Source of the DNA: Uloborus plumipes
Taxonomy: Eukaryota > Arthropoda > Arachnida > Araneae > Uloboridae
DNA: 64,000 nucleotides
Assembly: GCA_038373865.1 (NCBI GenBank)
Contig: JAXGGA010002356.1
Span: 60,460-124,459 of the forward strand
Direction: 5' to 3'
Shown here piece by piece: positions 24,380 through 36,973 of this stretch; the stretch's first letter is position 1; each line of letters starts with the position of its first letter. Position numbers and translations under genes: made by a program. The notes under the pieces are model-generated. The model ran no database searches. It had not been told where the DNA came from and saw only the letters and a program-made list of their open reading frames with translations.

Positions 24380-24721
24380 ATATACAAATACAAATGTCAC
24401 GACCAGCAGCAGGCTCTGGGCCCAACTGAGCTGGTCCTAGTCAAATTAAAGACCCCAATGAAGATCAATGGCTCTCTTAAAGCCATCTACTCCATTGCTC
24501 TTTACCGCCTCTTCCGGTAAGCTATTCCAAGTTCCCACTACCCTGCTAAAATAGTAATTTTTTCGAATTTCAAGATTAGCCTGAGATTTAAACAGCTTAA
24601 AACAATGACCCCTTGTCCTGCTTTCCGTGCAAAAATCTAACCCTGCAACATCATTCATTTTAATAAATTTAAATAACTGAATCGTGTTCCCTCTGGTTCT
24701 CCTTTGCTCAAGACTATACAT
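24380..24721 (-). mobile_element. CR1-type LINE 3' end fragment
   Basis: The - strand frame (24721 down to 24446) reads MYSLEQRRTRG, TRGHCFKLFK, and YYFSRVVGTWNSLPEEAVKS then GFKRAIDLHW. This is the conserved C-terminus of CR1/L2-clade reverse transcriptase ORFs. The stop codon is followed by a short GC-rich 3' UTR and ends with repeats of ATTTGT near 24380, as CR1 elements do. The 5' end is truncated at or just beyond 24721. It is not able to move by itself. Confidence 0.85.
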
Positions 24722-26340
24722 ATCCAGACAAAATCAGATTTTTTAAAACATCATTACTAAGATTAATTGAAACATAATTAAAGCCTAATAAAAGGCACGC
24801 AACATCCCCCAAAAATCTCTTACAAATTTCATTGGATGTATTTAAATTTATTTTTTTTTACATTCAAATAGACCAAAAATCAAAGTACTTATGAGAAAAA
24901 AAAGAAGAAAGCGTTACATTCCATTGAAAACCGAGAGCAACTTTAATCTGCTTAAGCCAAAATAGAACCCATTGTGCAAATGAACTCGCTAATGCTTTTC
25001 ACTTTCAGGTGTTCAATGGCAACTTGAAAAAGCAGGCATTAGCGATCACAGCCTTAATCTTTGCAACCGTCATGGATAGTGCAAATGATAAAATCGGCTT
25101 CCTTTGCAGAAATTTCTAACAATAGCCACACAGCGCAAGTGAGGCATCACGCTAGGGGAGGATTAACCGAAACTACCGACATTACGGTAATCTTCTTAAC
25201 AAATTGAATGGAGATTGTTGCCGATTTCACTTTGTAAGTTCGTGAGGTACAAATAGGTTTCACAAAGACGGGAAAGGATTTTTATGGAGAAGAAAAGATT
25301 TTTCATTTGTGAAGGACATTGTTGTGCTAAGAAGAGATCATTGAAGGATTTGTGGCTATGAAGTGTATGAGCTCGTTTCGTTTCATCAAAAAGGTGAAAA
25401 TAAAATTTCAGGAACTGAGAAAATCTTAATCGTTAAGTAAAACTGAAAAATATCACTGCACGTTGTCATAACTTGATTTATAGGAAGAAACTCTTTATAG
25501 TCTTAATTGCATCGATTTCGTGTTCAAGTCTTCAACAATTCCGCTGCGAGTTTCATTTAAAATTATTCTTACATTTAAAAGCTTTTTCTGTGGTGCAATT
25601 TTAAACTCTTTCAAAAGAAAGCGAATTCGCGGAAAGTCGAGAAAAATGCGAAAGAAAGCTGTCATTTTGATATGCGCATAGTTATAAAATAGTTTTGTTG
25701 AAACCTAGCTGGCTGTATGAAAACATATTTTTTTTCTTTCTGGTTTCGCTACCTTTGTGTTTTCGGAAAGCTGACCTACTTATACAATAGTTTAAAATCT
25801 GAACATGCCATTTAAATATTTTTAACGCAGGATAATGTTTGCTCTTAATAGAAAATTAAAATGCTTCAAGCAAATTAAATCTTAAGCATTGCTTTGAATG
25901 CTTCGTCTAAATATAATTCAAAAGTAATTGCACTGTCGGCCAGGAACAAAGAACGATGAAAGTGAAATAAAGACGGTTTTGCTTCAACGGAAACTTCCAA
26001 ATTAGTCATCAGAAGTAAAATGAACTCACAAAAGACGGCCAGAGTATTATTTCAGAAAATAACCACCAATTTACGAAAGTGGTGGTGTTTGCATCAACGA
26101 GAATTTCAACTTAATTTTATCGTCCTTAGTTACAATTTCATATGTAATAAGGTGTTATGCAATTACAAAGTATGTTTCTGTTTTATATTAATTCAGTGTT
26201 ATCATCAATATGTAAAAATACATCTATTGCAGCAGTTTCTTTAAAATAGATTTTAAGGAACTCATAAATTAGTTTTTTTATCGTAAATAATGAAACATGA
26301 CAATGTGCCTTTTATTGTTAAACATAGATATAAATGATGA
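24722..26340. other. No recognisable gene; moderate composition
   Basis: The part 24960-25290 is less AT-rich and may be conserved non-coding sequence. The rest is AT-rich. I saw no transposon ends or exon signatures. Confidence 0.35.
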
Positions 26341-26351
26341 TAATAATAAAG

Positions 26352-26411
26352 AGAACAATAACAACAACAACAATAATAATAATAATAATTATTATTATTA
26401 TTATTATTAAC

Positions 26412-26469
<58 letters not shown>

Positions 26470-26552
26470 GATGTTGTTGTGGTTGTTGTTGTTATTATCA
26501 TCATTATCCTCATCATTATCATTATTATTATTATTATTATTTTATTATTTTT
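26352..26552. repeat. Long AAT/ATT microsatellite with inverted halves
   Basis: An (AAC/AAT)n run switches to (ATT)n at about 26390, then continues with GTT and ATC variants. The two halves are complementary and can fold back. Open frames of Ile, Asn or Tyr homopolymers here are artefacts. Confidence 0.9.
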
Positions 26553-27065
26553 ATTCCATTTTCTGATTTTCTTCAAAATAATATTTCATCAAGTAAATGC
26601 ATTTTTATGTGATTGTTTAAACGCATTTCATTTGACGGGGCACTGTCACTGCCCTACGTATTCGTTAGCATTTTCCCCAAAAACCGCCTGTGCACTTCAG
26701 TGCCAAGGGTAAAAATGAAAATAATTTCTTACGTCCACTTTGAAATTTCCCAATTGTTTATAACGTGAAACATACCACAACGGAAAAAAAGCAGAAATCT
26801 GTCCCATTTAATGAAAACCACGATTCCTTCCACCCCTCTCTTCCAACCACCCATCAAGGCAGCCGACATTTTGTTATTCCGTCTCCGTCTATATAGGTCG
26901 TTGTCCTTGAGGTGGTTCTGTTGCAGAGCGTTGATCCCTGATGCACGTGACGTTTGTGGCGTAGGAGATCCTGATTAAAGCCCAGATGGAGCGACTTTTA
27001 ATCTATGCGAAGGCCCAACCCTCGCTCAGCTGAGATTTACGTCGGGCTAATTGCGGAATAGTATC

Positions 27066-27785
27066 AATGGGGATGCGTCCCCTATCTGTCATCTTTAAGC
27101 TGAAGCTGGCGATATTTTTTTTTTTTTTCACTGTGTCTACAAAGACTTTTAGGCTTTTGCAGGCTTTCTTGCTATCTCTCGATATGGCATAAAGTCTTTA
27201 TAGTGTTCCAATTTAGGTGGTGGATATCACTGGCACAGAGACTTTTGTCGTCTATAGTTGGAGCAAAATTAACTTGGCAGGATTGCGAAGGCTGCGAGAA
27301 AATTGATGAAGACTATTAAGTACGTTACCAAGTTAGGTTGCGTCCTAGCTTGGGATAACTTTGGATGCATCCCTTATCTATCATCTTTGAACTGAAACGT
27401 GCCTATGTTTTTTTTTTCAATGTGACTATATAAGAGACTACACGAGAGGATAGCTATGTCATCCAGTCTTCCGCTATGTCATCCAGTCTTCCGCTATGTC
27501 ATCCAGTCTTTCAAGTGAAATTATTAAGGGACAGATATCACTGACACAGAGAGTTTTGGTGCCCATTGTTGGAGAGTTGGTTTAGCAGCATTGTGAAGGC
27601 CGCGAAGAACCTGGTGGATAACCATTAAATAGTACATTGCCAAGTTAGGTTGCGTCCTAACTTGGGATAACATTGGATGCGTCCCCTTATCTTTAAGCTA
27701 CAGCATGTCGATAGTATTTTTTTCTCAGTATAACTACATAAGAAGCTTTTTGCCTTTTGCAGACCTTCTGCAATCTTCCGATACA
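27066..27785. repeat. Degenerate tandem repeat, period about 292-312 bp, about 2.4 units
   Basis: The phrase GGATGCGTCCCCTATCTGTC recurs as variants at 27071, 27363 and 27675. Each is followed by TCTTTAAGCTGAA-like sequence, a T-run, an ACTA.A.AAGA segment, and then CCAAGTTAGGTTGCGTCCTA before the next unit. The second unit contains a 20-bp triplication (see 27451). No open frame is conserved between units. Confidence 0.75.
27451..27511. repeat. 20-bp triplicated motif inside the ~300 bp array
   Basis: GCTATGTCATCCAGTCTTCC occurs three times in immediate succession, with a change only at the end of the third. Confidence 0.85.
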
Positions 27786-27843
27786 GCGTCCAGCTTAACT
27801 CATTGCATAATAATCTATTTTATAGTCTATGCTGTAATAAAAT

Positions 27844-28039
27844 GCAACGTAGGTAGGAATTCAAGTGAAACACCATTGCAATCGCTTCGAGGCGATCGCG
27901 AATTGCAATCGCTACTGGAAGTCGAATTACATTAGAATCGCATCTCGTAGCGATTGCAACGTATCCAAATTTGGGAATTTGCGATTGCATTGGTGAGTTG
28001 CGATCGTCCTTGTTTCACTTGAATTCCTGCCTAACTTGC
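27844..28039. mobile_element. MITE rich in GCAATCGC/GCGATTGC motifs
   Basis: The outer inverted ends GTAGGTAGGAATTCAAGTGA and TCACTTGAATTCCTGCCTAA pair over about 29 bp. The inside carries the octamers GCAATCGC, GCGATCGC and GCGATTGC in both orientations at least six times. It is non-coding and can fold into several alternative stems. The family is not known to me. Confidence 0.65.
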
Positions 28040-31000
28040 TGAATTACATCCGTAGTCGATAATAAAAATGACAATAGTTAAATCTCTTAAAGGGGGGGGG
28101 GGCACTATTTCTATAAATACTACTCCCTTACGCGAAAGTAATCCCTGGAGGAAGCTTGATTTGTTTGTTAGAAATTTTAAAAAATATATTTTCTGTCTCT
28201 TATCGTGAGTAAAATACGTAGCGAGAAAAAAAGTTTTCTGAAAAAAGTAGTTTCATGATACATTTAAGAAACATATGTTGTTTTAAACCATAAGCCCTTT
28301 CCTATCGGAGAAAAAGTTACGTCCAAACAGAATTAAGACCATTTTCCCAGTTAGCAACAAACATCAACTCAGTTAATTATATTTTTAACGTTAACACTTT
28401 CCAAAGCACGTTTATGAACAGTTTACCTCTGCTATTCATGCGTTTTAACAAGATACGACGTGCTATTTGCATACTTAAGTGGATACGTCTTCTTTGACAA
28501 GCACAATACTATGTTGTCTTGTTGCTTGTGGGAAAACCACAGGCAGCTAAAAATAAGTTTATTACGACCTTTTTTTCATTCTCTTAATTTGAATAAGTAA
28601 ATACATGACTTTCGTTGCGAGAACTTATTCAGGAAAAGTTGTGTTTGACATAAACCGCTATGTAATAAAACTTAACCATGTGATCGACACCTTTTACCAT
28701 CTTGAGTGTTAATGGGTCAGTGTCCTATCTTTTTAGCGAAAAGGAAATTGAACACGTTGTACATACAACGGCCGAAAAAAATGCTTTCTATAGTTACGCA
28801 ATAATATTTATCTACTTTGTAGAATACAAAATGTGATTACATCTAAACTCCGATTAATACGTGCTCGGATTATCTTATTTGAGACATGCAGTTTGAAAAA
28901 TCACCAGGTTGTCCGGTTTAAATGCGCACTTCATTGTAAAGCTTTTTAAATCATTGCAAAAAATAAAATATGGAAAAAGTTATAACTATTGTAACAGATA
29001 ACAGATGCAAAGAAAGTTGTTTTTATTGTTACATATAGGTTTAATGGAAAAGTCCATCCATACATTTAAACACCTCGAATATCACACAAGAGAAAGTACA
29101 GAGCAAAAACAACTGATAAAAATGAGAACTGGAACAAATCAACAAAGGGACATCAGATGAAAAATATTATAATAATAATGAGGATTAAGTAAAAATTAAA
29201 GAAACATAAGAAATGTAGTTTTTAAAAGGAGCTCGTGTTGGAGCTATGATAATTTGGAAGGGAGAAATATTATCACCGCTGCGGTTGTGAATAATTTGTA
29301 AGATTAGGAATTTCTTTAAAAAATTTCAACTCTCAACTTCAAAAAATTCAAGTTACCAAGTTTTTGAATATGGCCTCCTGGCTGGTGTAGTGTGCGGTCA
29401 AGTGAATGTAACTTTTACAACTGAAAGTTTTAAGTTTTCGATTATAATTCTCTCTCTGAATCTTCGAACTCAGAAGTCTCTCAAAATGGTAGCCCCGTGT
29501 CGATTACTAGATATACGTGAGGAGAGCTGGACGTTTGGTGCGCAGTGTTCAACATCGTTTTATTTATTTTTTAATTTATTTATGTTCTTGGTGTATTGTG
29601 AATGAATGGGAGAGAAATGACTCTTCCAAGTAATGTTCAAATAAACAATTTAGAAGCTCCCCAACCCCGAAGAAAAAATATTGGTATGATATACTCCGTA
29701 AAAAGAACTGTACAATTTAAATCCTTTTTTAAAATCGAAACAATTTGCAATTATTAGAACGCTATTTTCGTATGAAGCTCAAAATTTATATTGCGTCGAT
29801 TTATAAAAACCTCCACTGATTATATGCAATTGTTGCGTATTTATTCGTATTCTAAGATCTAAGACAAATCCCACATTACGACAAAAACAAAAATGTAATA
29901 ACAATAATAAAAATGTGCTTTTACATTTTCTTTAACAACTTCAAAGAAAGAAGGAAAAGGAAAGACAGTATTTTATTCTGGAGTACATTTAAAACAGCAT
30001 TAACTATCTTATTTGCTATTAATTCAGAGTTACTTAACACGGAAATCAGTTTACTCGTTTGAAATTCAAACTTTCTTACTTACTAGTTACCATTTCTTCG
30101 TCCTTTCATCTCAATGCGAAATACTTTCGATTCAGATCTTACTTTGCATGCACGTGATATAAAACCGTTTTCGTTATATTCTTAACTAATTTGAATAATT
30201 AAAGTCGGTGAGGCCTATTTAAATATGCATTAGGCAATTACCAAACGCTATGAAGTATCATAAATGCCATTTTCGAAATTGAAAGCGCCATTCATGAAAT
30301 GTAAACGGAAAGAAATTGCAATAGAAGTAAATTGAATATGCATTACTGAATGGTTAAAATGAACAAAAATACAATGCATTAAATGCAAATGAAGTAATTA
30401 AATAGTTATTCCTTTTTTCTCTGCATTCACTTGTTTAGTAAACATCGGCATTTTATGATCTGGATCTTCTTTTGGTAACTACACAATCAAAAGTATTTCT
30501 GTTCGGATGTATTTAAATATAGCGCTGAAACAAATCATTTTCAAAAAAAAAAAAAAAGAAATGTTTACAAAATTAGCTCGGAACAAAATACATCAGTAAA
30601 CAACTTTTTTGAATTCGGTTTTCTCTTTTTCGTTTTAAAATACGTACTTTAAAGAAGACAAATTGCATCAGTTCTGTCATATGAAAACAAGAAAATTCTA
30701 AAATATTCAAACATTTTGCTGTAATACCTTCTAGATGAATAAATAATTGAAATTGTTTAATCGTGATTGGAGCCCTTTAAAAATACCCGCATAGTGCAAA
30801 AATTTGTCTTTTTATATAAAAAAAAATAGGAAAAGAAAAATTGAAAGGAATTTCAACAGTATTGTCTATTTTTTCATGGGGGGACTTCGTTTCTATTTTC
30901 TGGTATAAGTAACAAGAAATGTAATGAATTAGAGTTATCTCAAAAGTGACAAGCACTAAAACTATTGTCATAATTTGTATAAATATTCCAATGTGCGCAA

Positions 31001-31270
31001 AAAAAAAAAAAAAAAAAATTCAAAAATAAAGAGAGTGAGATGATGGCAAACTTAGATTGAATCTAGAAGATAAGAAAAAAGAATTTGTACTTGTCTGAAG
31101 ATGCATTGTATATAGCAGAGAGAGAGGGAAACGCGTATTCGTTTATAATCTATAACAAAATTTAATTAACGAAAAAATAAATGGTGCGAAATAAATGAGA
31201 AAAGTAGACACAGTTCTCAGACATTGTTAGGTGGTTGTTTTTAAGCTTACTCTTTTTAAAAAATGCATTG
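28040..31270. other. AT-rich stretch, nothing recognised
   Basis: Contains a G-run near 28091, poly(A) at about 30543-30556 and 30999-31019, and a GA run near 31110. No exon, RNA gene or transposon end was identified. Confidence 0.4.
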
Positions 31271-31273
31271 CAA

Positions 31274-31561
31274 TCTATATTATATAAAGATGACGGTGTT
31301 TGTTTGTTTGTTCGTTTGTTTGTAACGGCTGGCCAAAAGCCCCCACAGCACCTACAGACCTGAAACTTGGCTCAAAAATTCGAACTTATCCCAGTAAAGT
31401 GCACCTCGAAGGCCAAATTTTAAATTTCGAATTAGTTATTTTTAAATTAATTAATTAGTCTCATTTTTGGTGTATCCGAGAGTTTTCGAAAATCTTGGCT
31501 CTACAGTTGTGTCAAAAGTTCCATTAAAACGTAAAAATTTCGCTAAAAATAAATAAGTTCG

Positions 31562-31599
<38 letters not shown>

Positions 31600-31690
31600 A
31601 AAGAAGAAAAGTCTTAAGAGTGAGTTAAACTTTATTTAGTTAACTTCCTTTACATTTATTGCACAGGCATCGCCGTGCGGGTACTGCTAG
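31274..31690 (+). mobile_element. Non-autonomous Helitron (417 bp)
   Basis: Starts TCTATATTATATAAAGATGA and ends CGGGTACTGCTAG, inserted between A and T (A at 31273, T at 31691). The 3' end is preceded by a short hairpin, GCACAGGCATCGCCGTGC. The TC 5' end, hairpin and CTRR 3' end define Helitrons, which move by rolling-circle replication. It includes an (AC)n run at 31563-31597 and a GTTT microsatellite near the 5' end. No Rep/helicase sequence. Confidence 0.85.
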
Positions 31691-31967
31691 TAAGACATAA
31701 AATATCAAGTTTAATCAAAAGCAAACAGTATATTCTCATTTTTGAAAAAAAAAAAAGCCTGATCGTAAACCTTCTTAACCATCTTTGCATCAAAGTATTA
31801 ATTCACGAAAAGAATTATAACTTATAGAATTATCGTTATGCTAAAAAAGCAGGTAGTTATGACGAGCATTTGTATAGGTTTTTATACTGAACGCACAAGC
31901 TTCTTAAATTGGAAGATAGTGAGTTTTTCTTTTTGAACTCTTTATAAAAAAAAAGTTTTTGCCTTAA

Positions 31968-32479
31968 CTCATTAATGCCTAGCGTCCCTTTTTTGGGACG
32001 GTCCTAAAAAGGGTCTGAATTTCCTCAAAATGAACATTTCCACCAAATAATAGCGTTCAATGAGTACCTTGGTATTGTTTCAATTCGTTATTAACAGATT
32101 GCAGCACATAACAATTGTAAAGTGCGTTCTGCAGCAATTTTAATATGATCTTTATCGAAAATGACATCGTTTACAATCTCAAGGAAAAAAGCTAAGTTTT
32201 CAAAGTTATTCCCAGCTTCCCAGTTTATGTTAATTGCTGATTTTATTTCTTCTTATAAAATGTCTATTTAAATATTATATCGTAGGCAGAAAAAAAATTC
32301 AGTAAAAAAAGTATGTACCCTCTGGGGTCTATCGTAACTTTTAAGGGAAGATTTTTCTTTCCTTAATAAAATATTTATTTTTTACATATTATTTTTTTAT
32401 TGTTTTTCCTGTCCATTAAACACTGTTTGTAACTAGTATACAAAATATCTTTGGAAAAAAAATGTCAGGCATTAATGGG
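31968..32479. mobile_element. piggyBac-type MITE, copy B (512 bp, TTAA-flanked)
   Basis: Flanked by TTAA at 31964-31967 and 32480-32483. It is the reverse-complement sister of the copy at 20608-21120, matching almost throughout. The left end has CTC in place of CCC. Confidence 0.85.
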
Positions 32480-32534
32480 TTAAAATCCAAACTTATGATT
32501 CAGCCTAGCATATTTGAAATATTCTGTAAAACTA

Positions 32535-33007
32535 CACTGTTGCTTTTACAGTATAAAGCTTCCAGCAGGACTCCAGTTTAAAACTGTAAAAGCACAGTGA
32601 TGAACTGTAAAACTAGCTATTTTACAATTTATTACTGTAAAATTTACAATATTACCATAAAATTAGCTGTATTATACTGTAAAAACAACAGTATAATACT
32701 GGCAGCAGAGGTTCCAGTTTATCAATGTAAAACTAAAAATTTAACAGTTTATTGATGTAAAATTTGCAATATTACAATAAAATTTAGCTGAATTATACTG
32801 CAAAAAACAAGAGTATAATACTGGCAGCAGAGGTTCCAGTTTAAACTGTAAAATGCACAGTAATAAGCTATGAAACTAGCAATTTTACAGTTTATTACTG
32901 TAAACTAGTAATTTTAGTCTACTACCGTAACATTATTAATTTTAACAGCTTATTACTGTAAAATTATCTGTATTATACAGTAAAAACGACATATATTTTT
33001 TACAGTG
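32535..33007. mobile_element. CACTG-ended short transposon, copy 4 (internally expanded)
   Basis: Starts CACTGTTGCTTTTACAGTAT and ends CATATATTTTTTACAGTG. Unlike copy 2 it carries about three successive internal units, each with CAGTATAATACTGGCAGCAG or a variant, so units have multiplied inside the element. Confidence 0.75.
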
Positions 33008-33051
33008 TATCATAAAAGATGTCTAAATGCAGTAAAGTTGCTTTTTTTTTC

Positions 33052-33114
33052 GCTAGTGTGATCTTAAATGCTGACATACTCCCATTAAAATATCAGCATT
33101 TTATGACCACTAGC
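33052..33114 (+). other. pre-miRNA-like imperfect hairpin
   Basis: Arm GCTAGTGTGATCTTAAATGC pairs with arm GCATTTTATGACCACTAGC around a loop of about 12-18 bases, with a few internal mismatches. Size and shape resemble a microRNA precursor, but a MITE remnant is equally possible and no mature sequence is recognised. Confidence 0.3.
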
Positions 33115-33115
33115 A

Positions 33116-33990
33116 TGCGTTAGAGAAAAATAACACGAAAAAAAATCAAAGGGTGGTTAGTTTGCATGATGGAAAAGATTGCAGAGGTCTAAAATCAGGC
33201 AAATATCCAAAACTCAGAACTACTACAGTCTGGGGGATTACAGATTTTGGGATTTTGCATAGTATTTACTTTAAGGAAAGCAATCAAAGATAGATGAAAG
33301 ATTAGTGTTAGTTTATTATCCCCAGGAATTTTAAAAGGTGTAGATGTTCTTTGCAATGAAATCCTTGGAGACTTTAAGAGAGAGCTGCTGCAACCATACC
33401 CTCCAGTTTTCTACTCTGCCATCAAAATAATCATCATGTCTTGCATCAAGGCATTGTCAACGTGCAATTATTTCCAGCTAAGTAAAAAAAAAAGAGTTGG
33501 AGTTTGTTATTAGATAATCCTATTCCAACAAAGTTAATTGCCCAGAGCTGCTGATGTTGCACATTTTGGGATAAAAACGGGACATGACGATCTTAGGATA
33601 CATCTACACTGATTTAAATTGGCAGACTCTCCAACTTGCCGACTATGATTCATCAATCCCAATCTGATGGGTGACCAACTGAAACGCCTGGCCTAACTAG
33701 TCGACATAGTAGTTCTACAAAGCACTAGTGATTTTAACTGTTTTAAATTTTCTTCTGAGCTACATTGGGCTTCCCCACGTAGACTGTTGACAATTATGTC
33801 TTGGTTTGGCTTATTTCTTTTCCAAATTCTAATTGGGAGTATTTTTCTCACCATGAATAAACAGTTCAAGACATATTTTGTAATATTTTTATGAGAAAAG
33901 AAAAAAAATAGTTTCTATAGCAAAACATTCGCCTTGAGAAACATTTGGTCCAAAACATGACAACATGAGTGTTTTAAGGAAGACTTCGTT
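33116..33990. other. Moderate-composition stretch, nothing recognised
   Basis: The segment 33330-33760 is less AT-rich. No domain, splice-bounded frame or transposon end was identified. Confidence 0.35.
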
Positions 33991-34003
33991 TTTAAAGCAA
34001 GCA

Positions 34004-34157
34004 CAGTGGCGGATTAACCATATCACAAATGTCTTAAATGTGGGGGCCTCCATCAAATAGGGATCCAAAAAGGAACATGAAAGATATTTTTTATTGCTCT
34101 ATTCATGTCTGTGGGGCCCACAAAGCGCAGGCCCCTAACCAGGTAAACCCGCCACTG
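34004..34157. mobile_element. hAT-type MITE (154 bp) with 8-bp duplication
   Basis: Ends CAGTGGCGGATTAACC and GGTAAACCCGCCACTG. The duplication is AGCAAGCA (33996-34003) and AGCAATCA (34158-34165), one mismatch. Relatives occur in both arms of the large palindrome (55446-55607 and 61748-61909). Confidence 0.8.
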
Positions 34158-36970
34158 AGCAATCAAGAGAGATAGTTACATATTACCTTAAAACATCATC
34201 ATCCCCATTTATGAAAAAGCACTATATCCGTGATCGCATCTCAACCAATAAGAAACTTGAAAAGTTGGCGCTTATGTAATAACGCATTTTTGTCGCCAGA
34301 TTTCGGAAACTTGATTGCGCGAAATATCTCAATTCATTAAGCTAACTACCTCCTTGGCCCACCCTCCTCAACGAGATCTTGCAACCCACAAATAGGTCGT
34401 TATTCACCGTTATAATCGGGCCAAAGAACTTCACTCTTTTTATACCTTTTTCCCCGCTCGGCAGCAGTGGTACACAAACACACAGGTGGGACGACGGTAC
34501 AAAGGTCACCAGGAAAAAAAGAGGGGGGGGGGGAGGAATCGACAAACGTTCCAATAAAATGGAAAGAACTGGCTGACGCTGGCTTTGATTATGTGTTGCT
34601 TCGCTTTTTCTTCACTATCCTACTAACCTTAGTAATGAACCCTTCTCGAGGGCTTTTTTTTCTCTCTCTCTCTTTCTCCCTTTTTCATTACGCGGTTAAA
34701 CGTCGTATCTTCGATAGATATTCATTTTCTTTTTTTTTTTTTTAAGTTTCCGGGTAGAAAGTTTTCGGAATTACTTTTAATAATTATCAGGTAGTTCGAA
34801 CTACCACCTAAATGAATTTGTTTTCATTACTGCTGCTGTTGTTACTGTTGTTGTTATTGTTATTACTATTATCATTTCTTTATTGCTTTTTATGGATATT
34901 CATAAATGATGTCACACTATTTTTCAAGTTACTTCATACCCTCCTCCGTGTGTCACAAAGTGTCACACTTTGCATTACCCCCTTACCCTTCAGTCACATG
35001 TCACGCTGTTTTTCACAAGCACATAGACGCTGCTTTTCATAAGCACGCATTAAAGATCGTGACGTCACATTTCTTGCTACCCCATCCTTGCCCTTGTCAC
35101 AAACTGCCACGTTTTCACGGAACCCACACCTCCCTCAAAGCGCGTTATCATTTGTAGTTGACCCCTTATTATTATTATTTTTAATATTATTATCATCATT
35201 TTTTGTTGTTAGTATTATTATCATTATTATATCAAAGTTATTAAATCTTATCATTCATTTAATTGAGTACATTTCCTTTTGCCCAAGAGATAGAACTACT
35301 CACATTTTTTCAAAACTTATTAATACTACTTTGCACATAGAAACAAATATAAAAAAAATAGATGCATTCGTTTCGGATTTTGTTGAAAATGGAAAGGAGA
35401 TTCTTAGAGAAAATCACGCAGGGAAATTCAAAATAATAATAATAATAATAATTAAAAATAATAATAATAATAATAAAGAATACTATTGCAATACATCTCT
35501 TACTGAAATTTTTCAGTGAATAAAATGGAAAATATATTTGGAAGCAAAAGTAGAATATTTCGAAATTAGATGAAAAGGAAACAAACGTGCAAATTAAAAA
35601 AAAAAAAAATGTCTTTAACGATGTAAACGTAGCCCATAAAAATTATCATATTCGTAACTTTCTTCTTTCAAAAAGAGAAAACGGTGCAGAGAAGAGTATT
35701 CTAATGAAGGCATCAAAATGCATGAATACCATAGGAAAAGAAGTACAAAGGAAATATTCAGAAAAAAATCTGACTGCAATCACAATTAAAGATTAGATGC
35801 TTAAAGCACCACATTTGTATGTATCACGAGTCTGACGCTGACTAAAAATAGATGCATGTAAAAGTATGAGAAATATACAACCAAAAAATATAAATAAATA
35901 AGTAAAGGGGAAAACAAAACCCAAAGATAACTGGTTAGAGTCAAATTACTGGTTATTAAAAATTTTCGTTTTTTCATTTCAAGCCACTTTTTTTTTAATT
36001 TTTCATTCAAAAGTTTAAATGGAATCAAGATTAAGTTAATTATTTTTGATTTGATCTTGAACATATGGTAACGTGCCACATTTTTCACTCTTTAAAATTA
36101 TTCTTCACAGTTTTAGTTAAGGGAAACTTATTTTTTCCTCATGAGATTGATGATTAAACCGAATTAGCCAAACTTTTTTGCTTATCATCCTATATAATAA
36201 ATTAAACGATGCACAGAACAGTATTCTAATGAAGGCAACTGTGTCTCCTAAAGGTTCTTTCTCTGAAAGAATTGAAGCTAATATTGTTCGTTTAGTCACC
36301 TGGGCGATCTGGCTAAATAATTTTTTCGGACCCTGCTCTTGTATATACAGAGCTATCTACATTTCTTCTGCATATCTATCTCGGTACATCAGTCCCATCA
36401 TTATTCTCATCTATCATCCATCATGAGTAAGTGTAATAATTAGAACAACCCGAATGGTGGAAGTCCACTTTCAATCGTGTTCGTAGCAAACAGGCAACCC
36501 CGCGTTTTATGTGATCGTTTCCATTCCATGTTTGTCTCTTGATTATTTCACTTAACTCCTCGTAAATAGTTCTTTCTACAACGTTGGGAAGTTGTAACAT
36601 ATAGTATTTCGCTACCGGTAAAGGTCCAAATTTTTGTTCATTTTTTTTTTTTCCAATTTGTGAGTGGTAGAAAAATATCGGTGAAAACTTTGCTCTCAAA
36701 TCAAATGGTACCCTGTTCTAGAACACCAAATTTACAAAGTACACATTTTGATTCTCTCATTGATTTTGATCATGGAATCATTACTCATCAACATTTCTGA
36801 TGTATTATTTCAGATTTTAATATCCGCGGGTGGCAACGCAAGCAAAATTAAATAGCAATCAGGAATAAAGAAGTAATCAAAATCTATATTCAAAAAAGTC
36901 CAATTCAGAAATTAGCGGTTAAATAATTATGATTTATTAGCTTTTGCCAAACGATTATCATCCCGATTTT
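34158..36970. other. Mixed low-complexity stretch without a supported gene
   Basis: The parts 34300-34620 and 34940-35160 are less AT-rich. The second holds the motifs GTGTCACAAAGTGTCACAC and GTGACGTCAC, which look like a degraded repeat. ATT/AAT microsatellites lie at about 35165-35240 and 35430-35477. Open frames of up to 143 codons here are low-complexity (poly-Leu, poly-Ile, poly-Asn) and match no family. Confidence 0.4.
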
Positions 36971-36973
36971 CTA

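Noticed and set aside
26262..26712. Ile/Asn/Tyr homopolymer frames
   Set aside because: Direct products of the AAT/ATT microsatellite.
34812..35519. Frames with poly-Leu, poly-Ile and poly-Asn
   Set aside because: Translations of microsatellites and T-rich tracts; not genes.
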